Shown piece after piece: positions 1 through 7,111 of a stretch of 9,286 nucleotides of DNA. Below the pieces are notes generated by a model, which was given only the letters and a program-made list of their open reading frames with translations, did not search any database and was not told the origin of the DNA. This stretch comes from Cellvibrionaceae bacterium. Its GTDB lineage: Bacteria > Pseudomonadota > Gammaproteobacteria > Pseudomonadales > Cellvibrionaceae. The translations under genes and the position numbers were made by a program. The stretch lies in the NCBI GenBank assembly GCA_027012915.1, contig JALUYN010000524.1, positions 1-9,286 of the forward strand, given 5' to 3'. Each line of letters begins with the position of its first letter. Position 1 is the stretch's first letter.

Positions 1-625
1 TAGACAGCAGCTCATCCCCATTAAACGGAGGCCTGAAAAAACCACTGTAGGTTTCAACGGTATCCAACTCCAACAGGTGTAACCAATCCTTGATTCTATG
101 TGAACTCAAGGAGTTTCGACGCCAACACCAGTGGCCACTGACGAATTGTTTGAACGCCTTGAAAACGCCCGTCCAGCTGAAGGGATTAAAACCCACCACT
201 ACAATATGGCCGCGAGGAATCAGTACTCGTGCAGCTTCACGCAACACTTGATGAGGATGTTGTGAGTAATCAAGAGCATGGTGCAAAAGCACCACATCAA
301 TGCTCTCGTCAGACAGGGGTAACTGCTCAAAGCGGGCAATAGCAGACGCTTTTTGGCTGTCAGCCATGCCAATACTGGAGCAGTGATTAATCTTGCTTTC
401 CCGACATAAACCGTTGCTGCCGAACGCACTGAGTTCCACCAGATGGTAGCCAAACAATCCGGCAAGTAGCGGATCCAGCTGAGCCTGCTGTTCCTGCAAC
501 AGCTGCTTTGCCACCGGCTCTTGGCTCCACTGCTGTAAAGACTGATAAATCTCATCCGGAGCTCCGGGTCTACCTCGCGTCGCAAACCAGTCCATACAAC
601 GATTTAAAAGACCGCCTCTGGCCAT
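1..625 (-). CDS. yafS: YafS-like SAM-dependent methyltransferase family protein, C-terminus cut by window edge
   Basis: The minus strand from the ATG at 625-623 stays open to the window edge for 208 codons; the C-terminal part, probably some 40-50 residues judging by E. coli YafS, lies outside. GGAGG (634-638) sits 8 bases upstream of the ATG and fixes the start. Recognisable stretches are FGYHLVEL (about residue 58), the central LPLSDESIDVVLLHHAL (about 102-118), then HQVLREAARVLIPRGH and VVGFNPFSW (about 125-151). These match the methyltransferase type-11 fold from motif II onward and match YafS closely. The glycine-rich SAM motif I is not recognisable: the expected place reads VELSAFGSNG. 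The substrate is unknown to me. The divergent position next to gloB and mltD repeats the E. coli order, which supports the assignment. Family membership is confident; enzymatic activity is inference. Confidence 0.85.
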   Translation of the reverse strand, partial: MARGGLLNRCMDWFATRGRPGAPDEIYQSLQQWSQEPVAKQLLQEQQAQLDPLLAGLFGYHLVELSAFGSNGLCRESKINHCSSIGMADSQKASAIARFEQLPLSDESIDVVLLHHALDYSQHPHQVLREAARVLIPRGHIVVVGFNPFSWTGVFKAFKQFVSGHWCWRRNSLSSHRIKDWLHLLELDTVETYSGFFRPPFNGDELLS

Positions 626-692
626 TGCTTCGACCTCCAGGAATTGCAGATTATTGGTAGTTGCGGATGGCGCGCCACCCGAAATCCTTTAT

Positions 693-721
693 ATTATGAT
701 CCTATAACAATTGCATGTAAC
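693..721 (-). promoter_or_regulatory. Candidate sigma-70 promoter for the yafS homologue
   Basis: Read on the minus strand, GTTACA (complement of 716-721, four of six matches to the -35 consensus) is followed after exactly 17 bases by CATAAT (complement of 693-698, five of six matches to the -10 consensus). It points at the methyltransferase gene and would give a leader of about 60 bases. The assignment rests on consensus matching alone. I could not find an equally good promoter for gloB on the plus strand of the same gap, although AT-rich stretches at 690-708 are possible -10 elements. Confidence 0.4.
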
Positions 722-738
722 CGCCCAAGGATCTTGCC

Positions 739-1512
739 ATGAATATTCAACCGATTCCCGCCTTCGACGACAACTATATCTGGCTGTTTCAAGCACCGGA
801 TTCGCGAAACGCCTATGTTGTCGACCCTGGTGATGCGGCTGTAGTTGAAACAGCCCTGGCTGAAATGGATCTGGAGTTGGCGGGCATCTTGGTAACCCAT
901 CATCATTTTGACCACACCGGTGGCATTGCTCAGTTGCTTAACAACCGTGACATCCCGGTATTCGGCAGTGCCAATAGTCTGTGCGATCAAGTCACCCGAC
1001 CTTTGCACGAGGGCGATAAGGTTGACCTAGGTGCGGGACTGAGCTTTAAGGTTCTTGAGGTTCCAGGGCACACTCTGGATCACATTGCCTTCTACAGCGA
1101 AGAACACAAAGTGCTCTTCTGCGGTGATACTCTGTTTGTGGCCGGGTGTGGCAGATTGTTTGAAGGCACCGCAGAGCAAATGTGGAACTCCCTGCAAAAA
1201 CTCAGTGATCTTCCTGGTGACACGCAAGTATTCTGCACCCACGAATACACTCTGGGAAATTTCGGATTTGCCAGCGCGGTAGAGCCGGAGAATCCGGACA
1301 TTCAGCGTGCAATTGCCAATGCTCAGAGTCTGCGCAGTAATAATCAGCCAACGGTCCCTTCAACTATTGCTGCAGAGCTGCTCCACAATCCTTTTATGCG
1401 CGCCAAGGATCCCGCTGTTATCAGAGCCGCCAGCGAGCGTCTTGAAACCGAGAAAAACCTCACAGAGACCGAAGTATTTGCAGCAATTCGCGCCTGGAAA
1501 GACGTTTTTTGA
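739..1512 (+). CDS. gloB: Hydroxyacylglutathione hydrolase (glyoxalase II)
   Basis: The product (257 residues, normal family length) hydrolyses S-D-lactoylglutathione to D-lactate and glutathione, the second step of cytosolic methylglyoxal detoxification. It is a metallo-beta-lactamase fold enzyme. The binuclear metal site is complete: THHHFDH (residues 53-59, giving H54, H56, D58 and H59), H111 in PGHTLDH, D130 in CGDTLF and H168 in THEYT. The C-terminal glyoxalase II part follows, with the family signatures AGCGRLFEG (about 135-143), EYTLGNFGFA (169-178) and NPFMRAKDP (217-225), which form the glutathione-binding side. The start is supported by AAGGA (727-731), 7 bases before the ATG. mltD follows on the same strand after about 100 bases, as in E. 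coli, with no terminator between them. No key residue is missing. Confidence 0.97.
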   Translation: MNIQPIPAFDDNYIWLFQAPDSRNAYVVDPGDAAVVETALAEMDLELAGILVTHHHFDHTGGIAQLLNNRDIPVFGSANSLCDQVTRPLHEGDKVDLGAGLSFKVLEVPGHTLDHIAFYSEEHKVLFCGDTLFVAGCGRLFEGTAEQMWNSLQKLSDLPGDTQVFCTHEYTLGNFGFASAVEPENPDIQRAIANAQSLRSNNQPTVPSTIAAELLHNPFMRAKDPAVIRAASERLETEKNLTETEVFAAIRAWKDVF

Positions 1513-1551
1513 GAAACCCCTCTCAAATACAAGGAATTCCCTCCGGGCCGT

Positions 1552-1580
1552 TTGACCCCGGTGTCGCCGCTCCGTAGAAT
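1552..1580 (+). promoter_or_regulatory. Sigma-70-type promoter for mltD
   Basis: TTGACC (1552-1557) and TAGAAT (1575-1580) are separated by exactly 17 bases and match the -35 and -10 consensus at five of six positions each. Transcription would begin near 1587, about 25 bases before the mltD ATG. The site lies in the gloB-mltD gap, so mltD can probably be expressed independently of gloB. This is a consensus match only; activity is not shown. Confidence 0.6.
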
Positions 1581-1612
1581 TTGGCTCAAACACTTGGGGC
1601 TACAATCAAAAC

Positions 1613-3205
1613 ATGAAGTTTCTCTCCCGCACTGCGCCAGCGGCGTGCGTCTTATTGCTATCTGGCTGCCTGGCTTCCAATCCGACCCAGGAAATCGCCT
1701 CCTCCAAACCCTCTGCCCACGATACTGAAGCTGACCGCAAATGCAGCGTGTCCCAATCCCAACTCGAGAAGTTTGGCGCTCCGGACTACCAGCAACTGTG
1801 GAACAGGCTACGCGCCGGTTACGGCATTGAAGATCAGCAACACGCCCGTATCGACAGGCACCTGAACTGGTATAAGAGCCATCCAAAGTACATCGAGCGC
1901 GTTTCAAAGCGTGCAGAAAAGTACCTGTATCATATTGTTGAGCAAGTAGAGCAGCGGGATCTGCCCATGGAGCTGGCCTTGCTGCCGATAGTGGAAAGCG
2001 CCTTTGATCCCTTCGCCTATTCCCACGGCAGCGCCTCTGGCATGTGGCAATTTATTTCGAGCACTGGAAAGCATTATGGCTTGAAGCAGAATTGGTGGTA
2101 CGACGGCCGTCGTGACGTTGTAGCCGCCACCGACGCAGCGCTGCGCTACCTTGCCTATCTTCACCGCCGTTTTGACGGCGACTGGCTGCATGCACTTGCC
2201 GCATACAACGCCGGTGAGGGTAACGTCAGAAAAGCAATTCGCCGCAATCGCAAACTGGGTCGCCCCACTGATTTCTGGTCATTGAAACTGCCTAATGAAA
2301 CTAAGGCCTATGTGCCTCAGCTACTGGCTTTATCGCGGGTTGTTATGGACCCGGAGGCTCATGGTGTAGCTCTAACCCCAGTGCCCAACACCCCCTATTT
2401 TGCCAGCGTCGACATTGGCTCGCAGATCGATTTGGCCCAGGCCGCCAGCTTATCCGGAGTCAGTATTACGGACCTGTATCAGCTAAACCCTGGGTTTAAC
2501 CGCTGGGCAACAGCCCCGTCGGGTCCGCATCACCTTCTGGTTCCCACCGCAAAAGCCCAGCAGTTTCGAGACAACCTTGCGCAACTTCCACAAACAGAGC
2601 GAGTCTCCTGGCAGCGCTATACAATTAAATCCGGGGACTCACTGATCAGTATTGCCAAAAAATTCAATACCGATGTTGCTACGTTACGAGACACAAATAA
2701 GATCAAAGGCAACAGGATTCGAGCCGGCAAAACTCTGATGATTCCTCATGCCACCAAATCTGATCGGGCTTATGCGCTGAGCACTAGTCAGCGAATCGCC
2801 AAAAAGCAGGCTGCATACGGCAAAAAGCCTGGGCGCCACAAGGTAGAGTACGTGGTCCGCGCGGGTGACAGTTTCTGGAGTATCGCGAAAAAGTACAAAG
2901 TCGGTGTTCGATCACTGGCAAAATGGAACAGCATGGCACCGAAGGACACTCTCCGTAAAAATCAGAAGTTGGTTATCTGGACCAAGAATCCGCAGCTTGC
3001 CAGCCTGTCACAGGGACCTCATTCCAACTCAGTCATTCGCAAGGTTTCTTATCGAGTGAGAAACGGTGATTCGCTGGCAAGAATTGCAGGTAAGTTCAAC
3101 GTTTCCGTAAACGATATTGAACGTTGGAACCCGGTCAACAACAGCCGCTATATTCACCCCGGACAGTCGCTGACTTTATTTGTGGACGTCACCCGTATCA
3201 ACTGA
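1613..3205 (+). CDS. mltD: Membrane-bound lytic murein transglycosylase D with three LysM domains
   Basis: The 530-residue product is a lipoprotein that cleaves peptidoglycan glycan strands non-hydrolytically, leaving 1,6-anhydro-muropeptides; it should act in the periplasm from the outer membrane. Residues 1-19 form a lipoprotein signal with lipobox LSGC and acylated Cys19. The family 1 transglycosylase (SLT) domain spans about 115-245: the catalytic glutamate is E128 in LPIVESAFDP, followed by SGMWQF (142-147), AALRYL and ALAAYNAGEGNV (194-205). After an intermediate MltD-type region (about 260-312), which looks like a degenerate LysM, come three clear LysM repeats at about 336-378, 411-456 and 478-526, each with a YxVxxGDS-like opening. 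From memory, E. coli MltD is about 450 residues with two LysM repeats, so this protein is longer at its C-terminus. The ATG has no good Shine-Dalgarno sequence; the start was chosen because it gives an intact signal peptide. Its stop is 16 bases from the stop of the convergent HDOD gene. Confidence 0.96.
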   Translation: MKFLSRTAPAACVLLLSGCLASNPTQEIASSKPSAHDTEADRKCSVSQSQLEKFGAPDYQQLWNRLRAGYGIEDQQHARIDRHLNWYKSHPKYIERVSKRAEKYLYHIVEQVEQRDLPMELALLPIVESAFDPFAYSHGSASGMWQFISSTGKHYGLKQNWWYDGRRDVVAATDAALRYLAYLHRRFDGDWLHALAAYNAGEGNVRKAIRRNRKLGRPTDFWSLKLPNETKAYVPQLLALSRVVMDPEAHGVALTPVPNTPYFASVDIGSQIDLAQAASLSGVSITDLYQLNPGFNRWATAPSGPHHLLVPTAKAQQFRDNLAQLPQTERVSWQRYTIKSGDSLISIAKKFNTDVATLRDTNKIKGNRIRAGKTLMIPHATKSDRAYALSTSQRIAKKQAAYGKKPGRHKVEYVVRAGDSFWSIAKKYKVGVRSLAKWNSMAPKDTLRKNQKLVIWTKNPQLASLSQGPHSNSVIRKVSYRVRNGDSLARIAGKFNVSVNDIERWNPVNNSRYIHPGQSLTLFVDVTRIN

Positions 3206-3220
3206 CGCCATGAGCGTTTA

Positions 3221-3240
3221 GTTAGCGTTTTTCCGCTAGC
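3221..3240. other. Hairpin at the mltD / HDOD gene junction
   Basis: GTTAGCG (3221-3227) and CGCTAGC (3234-3240) form a 7-bp stem with one G-U pair, closing a 6-base pyrimidine loop when read on the plus strand. The structure lies just after the mltD stop and covers the last codons and stop of the convergent HDOD gene. Together with the next hairpin it may protect or define the mltD mRNA 3' end. There is no U-tract after the stem, so it is not a standard intrinsic terminator. Confidence 0.4.
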
Positions 3241-4649
3241 ATCTGCAGACTCATCTGAGTCTGCAGCATAAAATGACGAAAGCTCTGGAACTGTTCGTCA
3301 CTCATATCCTCGCCCAATTTCCAGCGGTCTGCATAAAACAGCGCGATGCAGCGGTTGCCAATAAAGATCCCAGAGACAAACGATGGGTACTTGCCAATTA
3401 CTTCGCTAATTTTGGGTGAATACAAGTGCTGATTTTGGCTGATATCCGAAGCCTTGAGACGCATCGACTCTTTAAGCTTGATAGCTTTGGAAAACAGATT
3501 CTCCTCCAACTTGCCCACCGGAATCTGAAACTGCTCGCGCCAGTGTGCTGTATTGTCTCCCAGCACAAACTTAGCCTGCACGGTATCATCACGCAAAAAG
3601 CACAAGGCAACACGTTCTAGCCCTACACCTCTGTGAAGTCCTTCGAGCACCATTTGAAAAATGGCATTGACATCGAGGTTCTCCATGACCGCATTCGACA
3701 GCTCACGCAGAATATTCAACTGTAGCTGCGGGTCGGCCTCCATCGCCTTGAAGCGCTCCTCCCCCAACTTGCTTAGCTCTTTTTCCATGCGACTGGGTAT
3801 CAGGTGACATACCCGCTCTGCGCCATAAGTCAGAGCCACACTCGCCGCTTCGTCGGCTCCGTCGAGGATATGTTTCTTGGTATCAGCCACGCTGACTCCA
3901 GAGAAACGGGCAATGCGTTTGACAATCTCGTCAACTTCAACGGAATCCCAGCCCTTCGTGGCTGCCTCGCTTAACTGTTGCCCCAATATCACTGCTGCAA
4001 CTTTCGGTGTTGGCGATTGCGGTGGATAGAGCGCTTGCTTGAGGACTTCGCCAAGGTTCCAATTATCCGCCAGCGCGCTGGAAATGGATTTGAAACTGCA
4101 TCCGAGAACATCATCAACCGCCTCTCGAGCCGGGATATCTCCCTGGGCAAGTTTCTGATCCAGAAGCTCTACTGAATTGCTTCCAGACGCCCAAAAAGCC
4201 ATCTGCCCAAGGTGATACAAGAGTGCCGCAATAAAGACTTCTTCCTGGACGTCAGTGTTTGCACCTTTCATCAAATTACGTGCCTGGACAGCAGCGTGAA
4301 ACGACTGCGCCATAATTTCCAGAAGGTGCTCTCTGGGTTCTTTACCAAGCAACGAATCTATCACCATCACGCTGATACAGATGGCTCTCACGCCGGTAAA
4401 GCCGATCAGGATAATTGCCCGGCTGACGGTATTAATGGGATAGCTGGAGGGATTGTAGTGAACGCTGTTGGCGATGCGCAGTACCTGGGAAGTAAGATTG
4501 GCATCTTTGAGAATTACATCGGCGAGCTGATTAACTTCAGTATCGTCATTGCCGGTAAGCGCATTCAACTCGGTCAAAATGCCAGCCAACACCGGCATTT
4601 CCCGTTTTGATAATTGTTCTACCCAAGCATCGCGACCTTTCAGCGCCAT
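3222..4649 (-). CDS. HDOD domain protein with C-terminal GAF-like domain
   Basis: The 475-residue product is a cytosolic signalling protein of unknown target. An HDOD domain covers about residues 15-230: MPVLAGILTELNAL, DVILKDANLTSQVLRIANS (about 44-62) and a helix pair around SRAIILIGFTGVRAI (76-90) are typical. At the place of the metal-binding HD motif the protein reads ALLYHLGQM (142-150). Loss of the HD pair is the norm for HDOD proteins, so phosphodiesterase activity is not expected. A helical linker (about 260-310) leads to a GAF-like region (about 312-470), with FQMVLEGLHRGVGLERVALC (331-350) and a late GIFIGNRCIALFYADR strand pair. There is no transmembrane segment. The ATG is preceded by GGAAGG (complement of 4654-4659) at 4 bases. 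It follows ppiD by 63 bases with no clear terminator between, so co-transcription is possible. Family relatives take part in two-component, motility or surface signalling, but the partner here cannot be told. Confidence 0.88.
   Translation of the reverse strand: MALKGRDAWVEQLSKREMPVLAGILTELNALTGNDDTEVNQLADVILKDANLTSQVLRIANSVHYNPSSYPINTVSRAIILIGFTGVRAICISVMVIDSLLGKEPREHLLEIMAQSFHAAVQARNLMKGANTDVQEEVFIAALLYHLGQMAFWASGSNSVELLDQKLAQGDIPAREAVDDVLGCSFKSISSALADNWNLGEVLKQALYPPQSPTPKVAAVILGQQLSEAATKGWDSVEVDEIVKRIARFSGVSVADTKKHILDGADEAASVALTYGAERVCHLIPSRMEKELSKLGEERFKAMEADPQLQLNILRELSNAVMENLDVNAIFQMVLEGLHRGVGLERVALCFLRDDTVQAKFVLGDNTAHWREQFQIPVGKLEENLFSKAIKLKESMRLKASDISQNQHLYSPKISEVIGKYPSFVSGIFIGNRCIALFYADRWKLGEDMSDEQFQSFRHFMLQTQMSLQMLAEKR
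3243..3266. terminator. Strong 10-bp stem-loop, possible mltD transcript 3' end
   Basis: CTGCAGACTC (3243-3252) and GAGTCTGCAG (3257-3266) are perfect inverted copies around a 4-base loop. The stem begins 38 bases after the mltD stop and lies wholly inside the coding sequence of the convergent HDOD gene, where it encodes part of the C-terminal Met/Gln/Leu-rich tail. No run of T follows on either strand, so a classical rho-independent terminator is not supported; a role in 3'-end stability or rho-dependent termination is inference. Confidence 0.35.
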
Positions 4650-4712
4650 ACAACCTTCCCGAATCTTTATGACAGTGTAGACCAGTTATCGCTGGCCCAC
4701 ACTCAGCTGAAA

Positions 4713-6590
4713 TCAGTAGATCGTGACTTCCGAAGCCTCACGCTTTTCCAATTCAAACAGACTGAGTTCTGAATCACCCGCCTGCTGATTGACAGTATTG
4801 GTCAAGTTCAACTGCTGAGCCTCTTGAAGCTCCGGCATAGCACCCGCCTCCGCAGCGGTAAGCTTAACTACAGCATAATCACCGTTGGCTAACTCGGTGT
4901 GCCCTATGACCGCGCCATCGACTGGTTTAGGCTGTTCAAAGACGAAAGCCACCAATTCCTGTGCGTAGCCGGCCTGGGCTCGATTAATTCCTATCGCCGC
5001 CTGCCATTGTAAATCCTGATCAGCAGCAATTTCAGCCACAGATTGACCAGCACCGATTCGCTGTTGCAGTTCGACAGCGTGTTCCTTCAACTTTTCAGCG
5101 GCTTGAGCACGAATCAGAGTCTCAATAATTTGATCTCGAACCTGCGCCAGGGGCTTAACCGCAGACGGCTTATGATCAGCTACTCGCAAAACCAAGACAT
5201 GATCGTTGCCAATTTCAATCAAATCACTCACTTGACGCTCAGCAAGCAGCTCGTCACTGAATGCCAACGCCAGAACCTGATTGTTTTGCGTGATGCCTTC
5301 CCCACCTTCGCGATCAAAGTAATCGGAAGTTACCACTTCAAGGCCCAGTTCATCAGCGGAGACTGTCAGATCTTCGGAGTTGTAGGTCGCCTCAGGTAAG
5401 CGATCAAGCAACTCTACAAACTGGCTGTCGGCCTCCGCGAGAGCAATTTCTTCGCGAATCTGGTCACGACTTTCGTCGAGCGATGGCGCTTCCGCTTTTT
5501 GTTCGGACAGCAGCTTGATGAAATGCACACCAGCATCGGTAGTAACAGGGCCGGAAACTTCGCCAACGCTTAGTGCAGCCAGAGCGGCTTCAAATGTATC
5601 AGGAAAGGTACTGCCATCAGTTACACCCAGGTCGCCACCAACTTCCCTTGAACCAAAATCATCGGAGTAAGCTTTGGCAAGCTCTGAAAAATCTTCACCG
5701 CCTTCCAATTTTGATGTCAGCTCTTCAATGACCGATTGCTCACTACCATCGCTTTTGGTTTCAATCAAAATATGAGCGGCCTGTCTGAGAGTGTCCCCCT
5801 CGAACGATTTCATATTCTCCTGGTACTGCTGTTCAATGTCAGCGTCAGACACCTCGATGGCGTCCGCCAGGTTTTCCAGACTCAGTTCGATATACTCAAT
5901 AGCAACCATTTCGTTGCTCATAAACTGTGCCTGGTTGTCGTTGTAAAATTCTTGCACTGCGGTATCACTAATTTCAATGCCTTTTCTTGCTTCAGATTGA
6001 GGCAGAGTAATGTACTCAAATGAACGCTTTTGCTGCGTAAGGCCAATCAAAGCCTGAAGATCAGTGGCCGTTACAAATGCAGTATCGGTGATACCGGAAA
6101 TGTGCTGTCGCAGCACAATATCCTGAGTCAGTAGCTCTTTATAGGACGCTGGGGTGAAACCGCTGCTGCGCAATAACTGTGTATACAGTTCAGGGCTGAA
6201 CTTTCCGTTCTGCTGAAATTGTGGCGACAATACGATCAGTTGATCCAATTGTTTGTCCGCTACTGTCATGCCACCGGAGGCCGCAGATTGCTGAACGATT
6301 TCTCTTTGAATCAGTCGATTCAGTACCGGCTCGCGCAGATTCTCGTCGCTGAGAAGTTCGACCGGCGCCTGCTCACCGTAGCGTTGCAGCAGCTGCTGTT
6401 TCTGATTACGCACAGCGCGCGATAAATCCACCTCAGAAATCTTTTCGCCGTTAACCTCAGCCGCATTGCCTGCTGAGCCATCCTGCAAAAACAAAGAATC
6501 AACACCGAACAAGGCGAAAGGAATGATCATCAAACCGATAACAATCATGGCGAGAGTGCCTTTCATGTTGTCTCTAAGGGACTGAAGCAT
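4713..6590 (-). CDS. ppiD: Periplasmic folding chaperone PpiD (SurA-like, parvulin domain)
   Basis: The 625-residue product, close to the length of E. coli PpiD, is an inner-membrane-anchored periplasmic chaperone that assists proteins leaving the Sec translocon. A short cytosolic N-terminus (MLQSLRDNMKG) precedes one transmembrane helix at about 12-34, followed by a SurA-N-like chaperone region (about 40-190). One PPIC/parvulin domain lies at about 266-362, with RQAAHILIE, FSELAKAYSDDFG, GGDLG (318-322) and AGVHFIKL (353-360). A long C-terminal chaperone region follows. The two structural histidines of active parvulins appear to be present (H273, H356), whereas the E. coli PpiD domain is reported to lack isomerase activity; activity here is open. 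The start has GAGG (complement of 6596-6599) 5 bases upstream. It lies downstream of hupB, as in E. coli, but behind a strong terminator, so it needs its own promoter; I could not identify one in 6591-6639. Confidence 0.95.
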   Translation of the reverse strand: MLQSLRDNMKGTLAMIVIGLMIIPFALFGVDSLFLQDGSAGNAAEVNGEKISEVDLSRAVRNQKQQLLQRYGEQAPVELLSDENLREPVLNRLIQREIVQQSAASGGMTVADKQLDQLIVLSPQFQQNGKFSPELYTQLLRSSGFTPASYKELLTQDIVLRQHISGITDTAFVTATDLQALIGLTQQKRSFEYITLPQSEARKGIEISDTAVQEFYNDNQAQFMSNEMVAIEYIELSLENLADAIEVSDADIEQQYQENMKSFEGDTLRQAAHILIETKSDGSEQSVIEELTSKLEGGEDFSELAKAYSDDFGSREVGGDLGVTDGSTFPDTFEAALAALSVGEVSGPVTTDAGVHFIKLLSEQKAEAPSLDESRDQIREEIALAEADSQFVELLDRLPEATYNSEDLTVSADELGLEVVTSDYFDREGGEGITQNNQVLALAFSDELLAERQVSDLIEIGNDHVLVLRVADHKPSAVKPLAQVRDQIIETLIRAQAAEKLKEHAVELQQRIGAGQSVAEIAADQDLQWQAAIGINRAQAGYAQELVAFVFEQPKPVDGAVIGHTELANGDYAVVKLTAAEAGAMPELQEAQQLNLTNTVNQQAGDSELSLFELEKREASEVTIY

Positions 6591-6639
6591 ACGAACCTCA
6601 AAAATGAGTGGGTAACGAAAAGATAAAAATCAAACTATA

Positions 6640-6668
6640 AAAAAGGCGCATCAAGGATGCGCCTTTTT
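6640..6668 (-). terminator. Rho-independent terminator of hupB (bidirectional)
   Basis: GGCGCATC (6645-6652) and GATGCGCC (6656-6663) form a perfect GC-rich 8-bp stem around a 3-base loop, flanked by five A (6640-6644) and five T (6664-6668). On the minus strand this gives a stem followed by a U-tract, about 52 bases after the hupB stop, which is a textbook intrinsic terminator. The symmetry also allows termination on the plus strand, though no plus-strand gene leads into it. It separates hupB from ppiD. Confidence 0.92.
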
Positions 6669-6720
6669 ATGCTGCTATGACCAAACCCATACATTGGATG
6701 TCTGGGATCGATCAACTGAA

Positions 6721-6993
6721 TCAGTTAACAGCGTCTTTCAGAGCTTTACCAGCTTTAAAGCTTGGAATGTTAGCTGCAGCGATTTCGATTGGCGCACCAG
6801 TTTGTGGGTTGCGACCAGTACGAGCAGCACGCTCTTTTACAGAAAAGGTGCCGAAGCCAACCAGTGCAACCTGATCACCCTCTTTCAAAGCACCAGTAAT
6901 TGCTTCAACTACTGCATCAACAGCACGACCAGCGGCTGCTTTTGGAATGTCTGCAGAAGCAGCAACGGCTTCAATCAGCTCAGATTTGTTCAC
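6721..6993 (-). CDS. hupB: DNA-binding protein HU-beta
   Basis: The 90-residue product has exactly the usual HU length. It is a nucleoid protein that bends and wraps DNA as a dimer with little sequence preference. [11 protein letters not shown] at the N-terminus, [21 protein letters not shown] (about residues 46-66, start of the DNA-binding arm with the conserved RxGRNPQTG), and [15 protein letters not shown] at the end are all diagnostic. The conserved arm-tip proline is in APIEIAA. Initiation is at GTG (complement of 6991-6993), with GGGG (complement of 7000-7003) 6 bases upstream; there is no in-frame ATG nearby, and this start gives the canonical N-terminus. It sits between lon and ppiD as in E. 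coli and has its own promoter and terminator, so it is probably a monocistronic unit. HU-beta versus HU-alpha is assigned by context and sequence. Confidence 0.97.
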   Translation of the reverse strand: MNKSELIEAVAASADIPKAAAGRAVDAVVEAITGALKEGDQVALVGFGTFSVKERAARTGRNPQTGAPIEIAAANIPSFKAGKALKDAVN

Positions 6994-7105
6994 ACGAAAC
7001 CCCTTTTATTATTCGGTTATGTAAAAACAGAAACTATGGGAAAAACATACAGAAGGAGGCAATCCCCAATTGCGCATCCTACGTCCCTGCGTTCGCAAAG
7101 AAGGA
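6994..7105 (-). promoter_or_regulatory. Long hupB mRNA leader with possible anti-Shine-Dalgarno element
   Basis: If transcription starts near 7105 the hupB mRNA has a 5' leader of about 110 nt. Within it CCTCCTT (complement of 7053-7059) equals the anti-Shine-Dalgarno core of 16S rRNA. Its CUCCUU part could pair six bases, one of them G-U, with AAGGGG at the hupB ribosome binding site (complement of 7000-7005). A small stem GCAAT / ATTGC (7059-7063 with 7069-7073) lies next to it. Translational control is inference; six base pairs across about 50 nt is not strong evidence on its own. Confidence 0.3.
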
Positions 7106-7111
7106 AGTGGA

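Noticed and set aside
220..585. A 121-codon open frame on the minus strand with a methionine start
   Set aside because: It is out of frame with the methyltransferase gene that covers the same DNA; its translation is rich in Cys, Trp and Arg without any recognisable motif, while the other frame gives a clear YafS-like protein.
1511..1524. GAGA / TCTC inverted repeat right after the gloB stop as a terminator
   Set aside because: The stem is only 4 bp with no U-tract, too weak to call a terminator.
1344..1907. A 187-codon open frame on the minus strand across the gloB-mltD junction
   Set aside because: It lies antisense to two well-supported genes, its translation is Arg/Cys/Ser-rich with no motif, and there is no convincing ribosome binding site.
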